A DNA stretch of 60,724 nucleotides from Anaerolineales bacterium (GCA_020343875.1 CP070811.1:4477070-4537793); one strand, 5' to 3'. Counted from the first letter of the stretch, positions 43,836-53,181 are shown. Notes: generated by a model not told the origin, from the sequence alone. A program made the numbers and translations.

Positions 43836-45860
43836 TCAGCCTCCACCGGCAGGCAAATGCAGGGGAAGTATCACGCGGTCTGCAGAGCCATCCCCCAGCG
43901 GCAGGCGAGGCAGGCTGGGATCACTGGCGTCGTACAGGCCTACCTCAATCCAGTAGTCGCCGGCTGGCAGATCGGGTGGCAGGGAGAGAATCACTCGATC
44001 AGGTATAATCTGACCCGGTCGCCACTCGTGGGTGGGGCGAGGCGGCAAGTGATCGGCGTTTACCAGAGTCTGCCCGGCCGGGCCGAGCAGGTGCACGAAG
44101 AGGGTGTAGTCCGCCTCAATCCTGGTCATCCCCTGCCAGAAGAGAATGAGCTCGGTGCTGGAAGTCTGCCGCAGACCCAACAACTGGACCTGACCGCCGA
44201 AGTCGGCCCGGGTCGGCTGGGTGATGAAGCCTTCCAGGTTAAAACGAGCGTCGGGCCCTAGCTTATAGTGGTAGAGCTCCATGTGCCAGAATTGGCCGTA
44301 ATCGTCCTGAGTGCCCAGCGTGCCCAGGTAGAGAGGCAGCACGTCGAACGGGTCGGTCACTTCGTTCTGCCAGCGGACCAGCCAGGCGCCTCCTTTTCCG
44401 TGCAGTAGGCGCTCCAACTGGTCACCCACCGACAGATCGATGGCAGCGTTTACGTCCAGGATCTCGATGTCTGGCAGGCGCTGCCAGCCACCCCAGCCGT
44501 AGTAATAGGCCCAGGCGGGGAACATGTGCCCGGAATTGAGAAGCACTGTCTCATCGGGGCCGATTCGCTCGCGCACAATCTGGGCCGTGATGCGGAAGTC
44601 GGCTTTGTTGAACTGGTTGACGCGGTAGGGTGCGAACCAGTTCTGCAATGAGTAGACTGAAGTGACCAATATGTAGATGAGGGCAGCAATAGGGATAAAA
44701 CGTAAAATGCTAAACTTAAGACGTGATCGCTGACCCAGGATGGATGAGAGACTGCCGGCGATGAGCAGAATAAAGGCTGGCGAGGCGAGCATGGCGTAGC
44801 GCGGGTTGAACTTGGGGGTACGAGAGGCTAGGAGCAAGATCAGGGCAACGGGAACTAGGAGGTATAAGAGCAGAAAAACCAATGAGGAGGAACGGGTAAT
44901 GAGATGGTTGCGTTCTGGCCCCTCGTTACTTTTAACTCGTCCCTCATTACCTACTAGGGCCACCAGGCCAACCAGAAGGATGATCCCATAACCGACTGCC
45001 AGCCAAATGCCAACCTCTTCTGTTACCGTTTCGCCCAGGCTGAAGGCGACGAACATCTTCAGGGCAAGCTCTCCAATCTGGAGCGAGCCGGGCCAATAGC
45101 TGGTGTCAATCCCGTAGCGGGTGAGCAGGAAGGGCAGCCATGGCAGATAAAGAACGACGATAGCGATGGGGATAGCGAGTGAGGTCAAGGTTAAGACTGA
45201 GGCTGAGGTGCCTGGCCTCGACTTGCCGGCGGCGCGGATCTGAAGCCACCCTGCGTAGAGAGCGTAAAGAGTGTGAGCGGCCAGCAGGAAGAAGGCGAAA
45301 TAGTGGGTATACAGGGCGGCCACAGCGCTCAGGACATAGGCCCAGGTGAGGGACGATTGGAGATTAGGTGATTGGTTTTTTAGCAGGCGTAGCAACAAGT
45401 AGCTGCTTAGCAAGCCCAGGAAGGTGAGCAGGGTGTACATGCGGGCTTCCTGGGCGTAGTACACGTGCAGCGGAGATAGGGCCAACAACAGACTCGCCAG
45501 CCAGGAGGCCCGCTTCCCCAACAGTTGCCGGGCTGTGACCCACAGCAGGGGGACACTGATCATCCCGAAAAATACCGAGGGGAAGCGCAGCGCGTATTCG
45601 CTAGTGCCTGCCAGGCGCGTCCAACCCCAGAGCAGATAGTAATACAGAGGCGGCTGGATGTCGTCCGCCGTCCATACTGTCAGAGCCGGCAGCGACTTGC
45701 CGGTCAGGTACCAGCTTACCCCTTCGTCGTACCAAAGGCTCTGGGCCGGCAGCTGGTAGACGCGCAGGCCGAAGCCCAACAGGAGCAAGCCCAGCCAGAC
45801 CAGGCTGGGCTGGATGGTACTACGCCGGGCGAGTTGGGGAGGGGCGTTGTAATCATTCAC
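43836..45860 (-). CDS. GT-C membrane glycosyltransferase (PMT/ArnT-like), copy 1
   Basis: 674 residues. It has the same plan as the next gene: QSLWYDEGVSWYLTG in the first loop, PPLYYYLLWGWTRL, YAQEARMYTLLTFLGL, about 11 membrane segments, and a C-terminal beta-rich extracytoplasmic domain with a GxPPDLPAGDYWIEVGLYD segment shared in kind with its neighbour. GTG start, no clear ribosome-binding site. Two cytoplasmic or periplasmic loops are made of repeat-derived residues (KNQSPNLQSS near 166 and NEGRVKSNEGPERNH near 310). The lipid-linked sugar could come from the GT2 enzyme at 23423, but that is inference. Confidence 0.86.
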   Translation of the reverse strand: MNDYNAPPQLARRSTIQPSLVWLGLLLLGFGLRVYQLPAQSLWYDEGVSWYLTGKSLPALTVWTADDIQPPLYYYLLWGWTRLAGTSEYALRFPSVFFGMISVPLLWVTARQLLGKRASWLASLLLALSPLHVYYAQEARMYTLLTFLGLLSSYLLLRLLKNQSPNLQSSLTWAYVLSAVAALYTHYFAFFLLAAHTLYALYAGWLQIRAAGKSRPGTSASVLTLTSLAIPIAIVVLYLPWLPFLLTRYGIDTSYWPGSLQIGELALKMFVAFSLGETVTEEVGIWLAVGYGIILLVGLVALVGNEGRVKSNEGPERNHLITRSSSLVFLLLYLLVPVALILLLASRTPKFNPRYAMLASPAFILLIAGSLSSILGQRSRLKFSILRFIPIAALIYILVTSVYSLQNWFAPYRVNQFNKADFRITAQIVRERIGPDETVLLNSGHMFPAWAYYYGWGGWQRLPDIEILDVNAAIDLSVGDQLERLLHGKGGAWLVRWQNEVTDPFDVLPLYLGTLGTQDDYGQFWHMELYHYKLGPDARFNLEGFITQPTRADFGGQVQLLGLRQTSSTELILFWQGMTRIEADYTLFVHLLGPAGQTLVNADHLPPRPTHEWRPGQIIPDRVILSLPPDLPAGDYWIEVGLYDASDPSLPRLPLGDGSADRVILPLHLPAGGG

Positions 45861-46014
45861 AGCGTGGGCATGTTACCACACGTGTGGAGAGGGGACAAAA
45901 TAACTGCGGCTGGTGCACTCCTAAATGACGGGTGTCAAAAGATTGTCCCGCGATTATAGGCGTGGAATGATTCTACCAGGCAGGCGGGTTCAAGTTTTGC
46001 GCAAGATGCTAAAT

Positions 46015-46251
46015 CTACATGATCTCCAGCGTGACTCGCTTACGCTCCTTGGCGGCCGCAACGCGCAGCAGGGTGCGCATTGAATTGGCCACTCGCCCCC
46101 CTTTACCGATGACCCGGCCCTTGTCATCTGGCGCCACGCTCAGCTCAAAGATCGTTGCACTGGCTCCGTGGACCTCACGTACGATGACGGCATCGGGCTC
46201 GTTGACCAAGGACTTGGCTATAAGCTCGATCAGCTCCTTCGTGGTGCACAT
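46015..46251 (-). CDS. khpA: KH-domain RNA-binding protein (KhpA-like)
   Basis: 78 residues from the ATG at 46251, with GGAGG eight bases upstream; the longer in-frame start at 46344 is rejected. A single KH fold with the RNA-binding GxxG loop in GRVIGKGGRVANS. KhpA proteins form dimers, or heterodimers with KhpB, that bind many transcripts and influence division and the envelope. In many bacteria the gene lies between rpsP and rimM; here it stands alone, divergent from the giant TIR-STAND gene. Confidence 0.92.
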   Translation of the reverse strand: MCTTKELIELIAKSLVNEPDAVIVREVHGASATIFELSVAPDDKGRVIGKGGRVANSMRTLLRVAAAKERKRVTLEIM

Positions 46252-46352
46252 TGGATTTGCCTCCTTCCGTGAAGGGGTAGGGGATATATGGGATACAAGC
46301 CGGGAAACAGGCAACCCTAAGCTATGAAGCCAAAAATTTCGCAAAGTTGCTA

Positions 46353-46381
46353 TTGAACTTAGGCGGTAATAATGTTATACT
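46353..46381 (+). promoter_or_regulatory. Promoter for the TIR-STAND-WD40 gene
   Basis: TTGAAC (46353-46358) and TATACT (46376-46381) with a 17-bp spacer. Start near 46388, leader about 94 nt. No Shine-Dalgarno precedes the ATG at 46482. The AT-rich 46325-46440 region separates this gene from the KH gene. Confidence 0.75.
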
Positions 46382-46481
46382 AGCTATATTCCATCCAGCT
46401 CTTATTTGCTTCCAATAATAACATACTTTTCGCCCTTCAATCCGTCATTTTCGACGGATACGGCCCCAGAGTCCGCAGCCG

Positions 46482-49400
46482 ATGACGACGCCCGTCCCTG
46501 ACAAAGAGCAGATCATCTACCTTGTCAAGCGTTTGCTCAGCCGCTCTGGTCTGACCATTGACCAGGCAGTGGCCCGCATGCAGGCCCAAGGCTGTGACGT
46601 GACGCGGTCCACCTTCGAGAATCGCTTTACCACCCGGGCTGACCAAAAACCGAACGTTGAACCGGACTGGCTGCTGGCTTTGATTGCTGCCTTCACGTTG
46701 CGCTTGGCCGATAACGAGCGCTGTACCGCCGCCGAAGCGGTCGAGTTGGCTCGGCTGGCTCGCTTGCCGATCGACCAATTCGTGGCCCTGGAGCGTTTTT
46801 TCCATGAGGCCGAGTTTGCCCAGGCCTATGCTCGCCACGCTCCGACCCTGGGCCCCACCGCCGGATATGCAGACTGGCCAGTTGGCGCCCGAGCCGAGAT
46901 GCTTCAGCCTGAGAAGGAATTCGATGCCTTCTTGAGTTGCTGGCCCGAAAACGAACTAGCCGTGCATGAGTTGGCTGACTACCTGGCAGCGGCTGGTCTG
47001 CGGCTCAGCCCGGATATCGGCTATCTCACCCCCGACGCGCTCTGGCCCCTCCACCTGCACCAAGCTCTACTTCTTTGCCACGTCTGGCTCCTCTGTCTCG
47101 GCTCCCCAACGGAGAGCGGTTGGACGCCGCCGGAACTACGCGATTCCCCCTCTCTGCAAGCTGATGTGAAGCTCATCCCGGTCCTATTGCCTGGCGCCCG
47201 CTGGCGCCAGCGTAGTCACCTGCCACCATGGCTGCGACACATCCCCTGGATCGAGTTTCATAAGAACGTAGGTGACGAGGTGGCCCTGCGCCGGCTGTTG
47301 GCGACCATTCGGGCCAGTGTGCCTGGCGACCTGGCGGCTACAGACCAGCCGCTCGACAAGCGCTGCCCTTACCGGGGTCTGCACGCCTTCGACGAGAAAC
47401 ACGCCGAGTTTTTCTTCGGGCGTGAGGCGGATACCGAATGGCTGCTGGAGGCGCTGCAACAGAGCCGCTTCCTGGCTGTGGTCGGCCCTTCGGGCAGTGG
47501 TAAATCCTCGCTAGTGCGGGCCGGCTTGATCCCCGCTTTGCGCCGGGGAGATTGGCGAAGCTGGGGCGATTCCCCACCCTTGGGGCAACCGGAGGGAGCC
47601 TACGGGCAGATAGTATCCCCAGATGCTGGACCGGCCGAGATCACCAGTCGCGAATGGGTGATCCAGACTCTTGAGCCGGGCCGACGCCCCATGGCAGCAC
47701 TGGCCTTGGCCCTGTTGAAGTGTAGTCAGGGGAGGCTGGGCCGGGGCTGGCAGGCATTGGTCGAGGAATTGGGGGCTGGCGAAGAGGGCCTGCATAGACT
47801 GAGCCAGGAAGCCTTGGCCTGTGACCCAGGCAAGAGTCACTTGGTTTTGGTGGTGGACCAGTTCGAGGAGATCTTCACCCTGTGTCAGGACGAAGGGGCG
47901 CGCCAGGCCTTCATCGCCAACCTGCTACACGCCGCTTCGCTGCCGGAGGGGCGGACGGTAGTTGTCCTCACTATGCGGGCTGACTTTTACAGCCAGGCAG
48001 CCACCTACCCGGACCTGGCCATTTACCTGGCCGACCACCAGGCCTTGATCAGCCCTATGACCAGGGCCGAATTGGCCCAGGCCATCACCCGACCAGCCCC
48101 AAAGGTGGGACTGGGCTTGGAGCCGGGCCTGGTGGAGCGGCTGCTGGTCGACGCGGCGGCCGAGCCAGGCGCGCTGCCTCTCTTGCAGCATACCTTGCTG
48201 GAGCTATGGGAACGCCGACAGGACGGCAGATTGACATTCGCCGCTTACCAGGAAATCGGCGGCTTGCAAGGGGCGATCGCCCGGCGGGCGGAGGGTTTGC
48301 TGGCTGATTTCACCCTTCCGCAGCAGGCGATCGTGCGCCGGGTGATGCTGCGACTGACGCGGTTGGGGGAAGGGACTGCAGATACCCGGCGGCGAGCGGC
48401 GTTGACTGAGCTGGCTCGGACGCCGGAGGAGGAGGCAGATGTTCGCCAGGTGGTGACCCGGCTGGCGGACGCGCGTTTGGTGACCACCTCGCTCAACCCG
48501 GAGACGGGTGAAGAGACGGTGGATGTGGCCCATGAGGCTCTGATCCGGAGCTGGCCGACCCTGCAGAGCTGGTTGACCGAAGACCGGGAGGCTCTGCGCC
48601 TCCACCAGCGCCTGGCCGAAGCGACCTTGGAGTGGGAACGTACCAGCAGAGACGAGAGCTACCTGTACCGGGGTGCCCGCTTGGCGGCGGCTGACGAGTG
48701 GGCTGCAAGCCACGCCGATGAGTTGAACCAGATGGAACACGCCTTCCTTTCGGCCAGCCTGGTTGCTCGCCAGCGGGAAGCAGCCATCCGTGAGCGACGG
48801 CGGCAGCGAATTGTGCTGGCCCTGGTTGCCGGTTTAGTGGTGACATTGGCCCTGGCCCTGCTGGCCTTCAGCCAATGGCGGCAGGTGGAACAAGAACGCC
48901 GCTTGACCCTCTCTCGCCAGCTGGCGGTGCAGGCCCGTGAGACTCTGCTTGAGCGACACGACCTGGCCTTGCTGCTAAGTGCGGAGGCCTTCAACATTGC
49001 CGACACCTTCGAAGCGCGCAGCAGCCTGCTGACTGTCTTGCAGGCCAGTCCCCACCTGGTAACCTTCCTGCGGGGTCATAGTGGCTGGGTGTGGAGCGTG
49101 GCCTTCAGCCCCGATGGAGACACGCTGGCTTCGGGGGGTGCCGACGGGACGATTATCCTGTGGGATGTGACCAACAGGCAGCCGCTGGGTCCGCCCCTTA
49201 CCGGCCACAGTGATTGGGTTAGGTGCGTCGTCTTCAGCCCGGACGGTGAACGCCTGGCCTCGGGTAGTGAGGATGGCACCATCACGTTGTGGGATGGCGA
49301 AACCCGCCTGGCATTGGGCCCGCCCCTGGTCGGCCACACCAGTTTCGTGACCGATGTGGCCTTCAGCCCTGATGGGAAGACCCTGGCTTCGGCCAGTGGT

Positions 49401-51809
49401 GATGGGACGGTCATCTTGTGGGATGTGGCCACTGGGGAATCGCTCGCCGCCCCTCTGAGTGGGCATACCAGTTTTGTATTAAGCCTGGCCTTCAGCCCGG
49501 ATGGCAAAACCCTGGCATCGGGCGGAGCGGACAACAGCATCGTCTTGTGGGATATCACCCAGCTTGGATCGGCCACCGGTCAACCACTGGCTCACGCTCT
49601 CACCGGTCACAAAGGCGCTGTATTTAGCATCGCCTTCAGCCCGGAGATCCCAGATGTCATGAAAGACAGAGTGGGCACGGGAGGCGAAATACTGGCCTCG
49701 GGGAGTGCGGACGGCACCATTATGCTGTGGGACGTCGACGCCCGCCAGCCTCTTGGATCGGCCCTCACCGGCCATCAAGGCCCCGTATCCAGCTTGGCCT
49801 TCAGCCCGGATGGCCAGACCTTGGTCTCGGGCAGCGAGGATCGGACCCTTATTGTGTGGGATGTGAGCACCGGTCGGTCCCGCGAGCAGCCCTTTGCCGG
49901 ACACGCTGATCGGGTGCTGGATGTGGCCTTTAGCCCTGTTGCCCTGACGGGTCCAGGCACCCAAGAGGGCACGGGGGCTCAAATGATGGCGTCAGCCAGT
50001 GCTGACGGCACGCTCATCTTGTGGGATGTCAACGCCCACCAGCCGCTGGGCCACACCCTCAGCGGTCACACCCAGCCGGTGAACAACTTGGCCTTCAGTT
50101 CCGATGGGAAGACACTGGCCTCGGGAGGTATGGATGACACGATCATTCTGTGGGATGTAGATTCTGGCCAACCCCTTGGCCAGCCCCTCGTCGGCCACGA
50201 GGAGGTTGTGACATTGGTGGCCTTTAGCCCCGACGGCCAGATTCTGGCCTCGGGGAGTACGGATGACACAGTCATCTTGTGGGATGTGATCACTCGTCAA
50301 CCGCTGGGCCCGCCTCTGATCGAGTATGAGACACCGGTCAGAGGCCTGGTCTTTGTTCCAAGTGCAGGTACGCCACAGGGCACAGGTACCCAACAGGGCA
50401 CAGGTGGTTACGTTCTGGCCACGTCCGGTGAAGGGGAGGAGAAGATTATCCTGTGGGATGTGACCACCAGCCAGCCGCTCAGTGTAACCCTAAATACGGG
50501 AGATGCAGTGACGGCTCTTGCTTTAGGCCCAGGTGTCCCAGGCGGCACACGGGCTCGGACGCTGGCTTCGAAGAGCGCCGATGGGAGGACCATCACCCTC
50601 TGGGATGTGGCCACTCTCGAGCCCCTTGACCCGCCCTTCACCGGACCCATCGACGGGCAGTTAAGCATGGCCTTCAGCCCAGAGGGTCACAGGTTGGCCT
50701 CGGGCGGGTATGATGGGAATGTCATTTTGTGGGATGTCCCCAGCCGTCGCTCCATCCGCCAACCGCTGACCGGTCATACCGGCCAGGTAAAGAGTGTGGC
50801 CCTTAGCCCAGATGCTCGCACCCTGGCCTCGAGCGGCGAGGATGACGCTATTATTCTGTGGGATGTGACAAGTCACCGGCCGCTGGGCGCCCCGCTCGTC
50901 AGCCAGGGTTATGTGAGAAGCCTGGCCTTCAGGCCCGATACCCAGAGCCAGCAAGGAGGCGATGGTCAAATACTGGCTTCGGGCGGAAGCAACGACGGGA
51001 CCGTCCTCCTGTGGGATATCAGCCCCGGCTCGTGGCAGGAGCGCGTCTGCCGCAGGGTAGCCCGCAACCTTTCCATGGAGGAGTGGGAACGCTATCTGGG
51101 GAATGAGCCGTATCGTGCTACCTGCCCCCAAGCGCCGTTGCCTGCCCCGGACAGTGAAGCTGAGACTTTGCCGCCGACGTCTGCCGATAGCCTGGCGCCG
51201 GTCGACTCCGCGGCCCTCGAGCAACCGGGTGCGGGAGGGGCGATGATCATCGAAACATTCGACTCCAGCCAGGGATTTGTTCAAACCAGCCCCAACGTTT
51301 ATATCGCGGACGGGCAGGTGATTTGGCATTTCGAACGTAGTGACGGAGAGCAATACGTCTATCGCAGTATCCCCCCCTTTAGCGGAAATGTGCGCCTGGT
51401 CGCCCGTGGGCAGATTGATGACTGGACCAGCAATTGCGCGGCTCAAGCGGGGGTCGGCAGCGGGCCAGGGTCCGGCGTTGCCATAGCATTTTCCGCCTTC
51501 GGTGGCGGCTGCCCCGCCGAGAGTGCCCTAATAGATGCTTTTACGGGAGTCTCCTTGGAACACTATGAGAAGACAGTCTGCGAATATACCGGAGACTGGC
51601 TGTGGGTGGAGGCCAGCACCCCATACACCGCTGAGCTGACGACTCTTGACGGGACAGCGTCTTTGTCAGTGGACGGGGTAGGCACAGCCTCTGGCACAAC
51701 CTATTACCAGGGCCCTTACACCACGTTGTGGGTCGGCAATTCGGGCCACGGGGACTGGCCTGAATGTTGGGGGGTGATTGAGTCGTTTACGATTGAACCG
51801 CTGGACTGA
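46482..51809 (+). CDS. Membrane TIR-nSTAND NTPase with 14 WD40 repeats and C-terminal beta-sandwich
   Basis: 1775 residues, an NLR-like receptor plan. 1-140: helical, HTH-like (TIDQAVARMQAQGCDVTRST). 145-275: TIR-like, with FDAFLS (147-152) as strand A and SGWTPPEL, where Glu218 sits at the TIR NADase glutamate position. About 285-700: nSTAND NTPase opening CPYRGLHAFDEKHAEFFFGR, Walker A GPSGSGKSS near 335, Walker B VLVVDQFEEIF near 458. 777-797: one membrane segment preceded by RERRRQR. 865-1515: 14 WD40 repeats, each closing near LWDV, which fits two seven-bladed propellers. About 1580-1775: a cysteine-bearing jelly-roll-like domain. By the positive-inside rule TIR and STAND are cytosolic and the propellers outside. 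Likely role: sensor triggering NAD depletion or signalling in defence; unproven. Confidence 0.85.
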   Translation: MTTPVPDKEQIIYLVKRLLSRSGLTIDQAVARMQAQGCDVTRSTFENRFTTRADQKPNVEPDWLLALIAAFTLRLADNERCTAAEAVELARLARLPIDQFVALERFFHEAEFAQAYARHAPTLGPTAGYADWPVGARAEMLQPEKEFDAFLSCWPENELAVHELADYLAAAGLRLSPDIGYLTPDALWPLHLHQALLLCHVWLLCLGSPTESGWTPPELRDSPSLQADVKLIPVLLPGARWRQRSHLPPWLRHIPWIEFHKNVGDEVALRRLLATIRASVPGDLAATDQPLDKRCPYRGLHAFDEKHAEFFFGREADTEWLLEALQQSRFLAVVGPSGSGKSSLVRAGLIPALRRGDWRSWGDSPPLGQPEGAYGQIVSPDAGPAEITSREWVIQTLEPGRRPMAALALALLKCSQGRLGRGWQALVEELGAGEEGLHRLSQEALACDPGKSHLVLVVDQFEEIFTLCQDEGARQAFIANLLHAASLPEGRTVVVLTMRADFYSQAATYPDLAIYLADHQALISPMTRAELAQAITRPAPKVGLGLEPGLVERLLVDAAAEPGALPLLQHTLLELWERRQDGRLTFAAYQEIGGLQGAIARRAEGLLADFTLPQQAIVRRVMLRLTRLGEGTADTRRRAALTELARTPEEEADVRQVVTRLADARLVTTSLNPETGEETVDVAHEALIRSWPTLQSWLTEDREALRLHQRLAEATLEWERTSRDESYLYRGARLAAADEWAASHADELNQMEHAFLSASLVARQREAAIRERRRQRIVLALVAGLVVTLALALLAFSQWRQVEQERRLTLSRQLAVQARETLLERHDLALLLSAEAFNIADTFEARSSLLTVLQASPHLVTFLRGHSGWVWSVAFSPDGDTLASGGADGTIILWDVTNRQPLGPPLTGHSDWVRCVVFSPDGERLASGSEDGTITLWDGETRLALGPPLVGHTSFVTDVAFSPDGKTLASASGDGTVILWDVATGESLAAPLSGHTSFVLSLAFSPDGKTLASGGADNSIVLWDITQLGSATGQPLAHALTGHKGAVFSIAFSPEIPDVMKDRVGTGGEILASGSADGTIMLWDVDARQPLGSALTGHQGPVSSLAFSPDGQTLVSGSEDRTLIVWDVSTGRSREQPFAGHADRVLDVAFSPVALTGPGTQEGTGAQMMASASADGTLILWDVNAHQPLGHTLSGHTQPVNNLAFSSDGKTLASGGMDDTIILWDVDSGQPLGQPLVGHEEVVTLVAFSPDGQILASGSTDDTVILWDVITRQPLGPPLIEYETPVRGLVFVPSAGTPQGTGTQQGTGGYVLATSGEGEEKIILWDVTTSQPLSVTLNTGDAVTALALGPGVPGGTRARTLASKSADGRTITLWDVATLEPLDPPFTGPIDGQLSMAFSPEGHRLASGGYDGNVILWDVPSRRSIRQPLTGHTGQVKSVALSPDARTLASSGEDDAIILWDVTSHRPLGAPLVSQGYVRSLAFRPDTQSQQGGDGQILASGGSNDGTVLLWDISPGSWQERVCRRVARNLSMEEWERYLGNEPYRATCPQAPLPAPDSEAETLPPTSADSLAPVDSAALEQPGAGGAMIIETFDSSQGFVQTSPNVYIADGQVIWHFERSDGEQYVYRSIPPFSGNVRLVARGQIDDWTSNCAAQAGVGSGPGSGVAIAFSAFGGGCPAESALIDAFTGVSLEHYEKTVCEYTGDWLWVEASTPYTAELTTLDGTASLSVDGVGTASGTTYYQGPYTTLWVGNSGHGDWPECWGVIESFTIEPLD

Positions 51810-51815
51810 ATCCCC

Positions 51816-52394
51816 TCAGTCGCTGTCCAGGGCCAGCAGCCGCGCCGCGAGAACTCCAGCCAGCAGGCCAAAGAGATGGCCTTCCCAAGAGATATGCGCT
51901 ATGAGGGGCAATACCCCCCACAGCATGCCCCCATACAAGAGGATAGTCACAAAAGCAACCAGGATGGAGCCCAGGCTGCGCTCATAATAACTGCGGGCCA
52001 CCAGGAAACCAAAATAGCCGAAAATGAGCCCACTGGCCCCTACATGGTAGGCCGAGCGGCCAAAAAGCCAGGTGCCAGCCCCACTCAGCAGGATGACGAA
52101 GACAGAGACTTCCAGGAACATGCCAGTGCCGTGCAGAATCACCAGCCAGCCAAGCACGACAAAGGGAATGGTATTCACCAGCAGGTGGCCGATTCCGTCG
52201 TGAAGAAAGGGGGACAGGAGAATCCCCAGCAGCCCCGACGCAGTCCGGGGGCGAATCCCCCAGACTATAAGTTGGTGCCCTAGCAAGACATTTACCAGTG
52301 CCACGCCCCACATCAGTAGCACGATTCCGACAATCCAGAACGCACTGGCTTTAAAGTGCTGGAGCAGGGTGGGCTTTGATTTGTGGGGTTCCAT
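51816..52394 (-). CDS. Rhomboid-family intramembrane serine protease
   Basis: 192 residues, six membrane segments, a minimal rhomboid. The catalytic Ser121 lies in HVGASGLIFG and His173 in SWEGHLFGLLAG; GHLLVN (69-74) matches the conserved oxyanion-side His/Asn region. Rhomboids cut membrane proteins near the outer face of a transmembrane helix. It is convergent with the TIR-STAND gene, stopping only 6 bp from it. The single membrane segment of that protein could be a substrate, but nothing in the sequence proves it. Confidence 0.93.
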   Translation of the reverse strand: MEPHKSKPTLLQHFKASAFWIVGIVLLMWGVALVNVLLGHQLIVWGIRPRTASGLLGILLSPFLHDGIGHLLVNTIPFVVLGWLVILHGTGMFLEVSVFVILLSGAGTWLFGRSAYHVGASGLIFGYFGFLVARSYYERSLGSILVAFVTILLYGGMLWGVLPLIAHISWEGHLFGLLAGVLAARLLALDSD

Positions 52395-52452
52395 GCTATT
52401 ATCCTCCTTCGGGGCCAGGATACGTCAAATTGGGCAGAAAGTCCAGCTACAT

Positions 52453-52481
52453 TTGCCCTGTCGGATGACTTGTTTCATAAT
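52453..52481 (+). promoter_or_regulatory. Candidate promoter for the ECF sigma/anti-sigma operon
   Basis: TTGCCC (52453-52458) and CATAAT (52476-52481), spacer 17 bp, about 40 bp upstream of the sigma gene. It is of the housekeeping type. A GGAAC-type ECF promoter, expected for autoregulation, was not seen. Confidence 0.5.
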
Positions 52482-52518
52482 ATGCTACGATGTGTGTTAG
52501 GGGCAAAAGCTGCTCCAA

Positions 52519-53109
52519 TTGGGTCAACTAGCGACGGGACGCCGAGTGGATTATTCAACACTCAACGACGAAGCGCTTATCAGGCTAGTCGCCCGCGCTC
52601 ACGAGGGCGCACTAAGCCAACTATACGATCGGTACAGCCGTCTGATCTTCAGCCTGGCCCTGAATCTGGTCGGAGACCGGGCCACTGCCGAAGAGGTCAC
52701 GTTGGACGTCTTCACTCGGGTTTGGGAACGGGCAGAGACGTATCGTTCTGAGCAGGCCAAGGTGAGCACCTGGCTATCCAGCATCGCTCGTTATCGTTGC
52801 ATCGACGTGCTGCGCCGCCGGGGCTCGCGCCCGGAACAGCGCAGCGTGGGCTGGGCCGAGCTTTCACTTGGCGCCATGCCCAGTGTGGATGGCCCCGAGG
52901 GGGCCACAGAGCTTGCCTTACAGCAAGAACGGGTGCGCGCTGCCCTTGCCTCGCTGCCGCCAGAGCAGAGAGAGGCTTTGGCTCTGGCTTACTTTCAGGG
53001 ATACACGCACCGCCAGATTGCTGAGACCTTGGGCCAACCTTTGGGCACGGTCAAAACGCGGATTCGACTGGCCATGCAGAAACTGCGCGATTTGCTGGTT
53101 GAGGAATAG
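52519..53109 (+). CDS. ECF-type RNA polymerase sigma factor (SigK-like)
   Basis: 196 residues with sigma region 2 (about 25-95; LYDRYSRLIFSLALNLVGD, then EEVTLDVFTRVWERAETY) and region 4 (about 135-190; LPPEQREALALAYFQGYTHR and GTVKTRIRLAMQKLR). Regions 1 and 3 are absent, as in ECF factors. The start is uncertain: TTG at 52519 or GTG nine codons later. The downstream gene encodes an RskA-like anti-sigma factor, giving a standard membrane-signalled pair. Confidence 0.92.
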   Translation: MGQLATGRRVDYSTLNDEALIRLVARAHEGALSQLYDRYSRLIFSLALNLVGDRATAEEVTLDVFTRVWERAETYRSEQAKVSTWLSSIARYRCIDVLRRRGSRPEQRSVGWAELSLGAMPSVDGPEGATELALQQERVRAALASLPPEQREALALAYFQGYTHRQIAETLGQPLGTVKTRIRLAMQKLRDLLVEE

Positions 53110-53181
53110 AGGCCGGCGGTAGATTCAGATACATGCTGAGTATGCATCATAGGCTTGGAGAAGTGTAGCAGGGCGCCTGGT

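Noticed and set aside
49074..51020. Regular repeats that could be read as a CRISPR array or satellite
   Set aside because: The repeats are in frame, about 110-170 bp apart, degenerate at the DNA level and encode WD40 blades.
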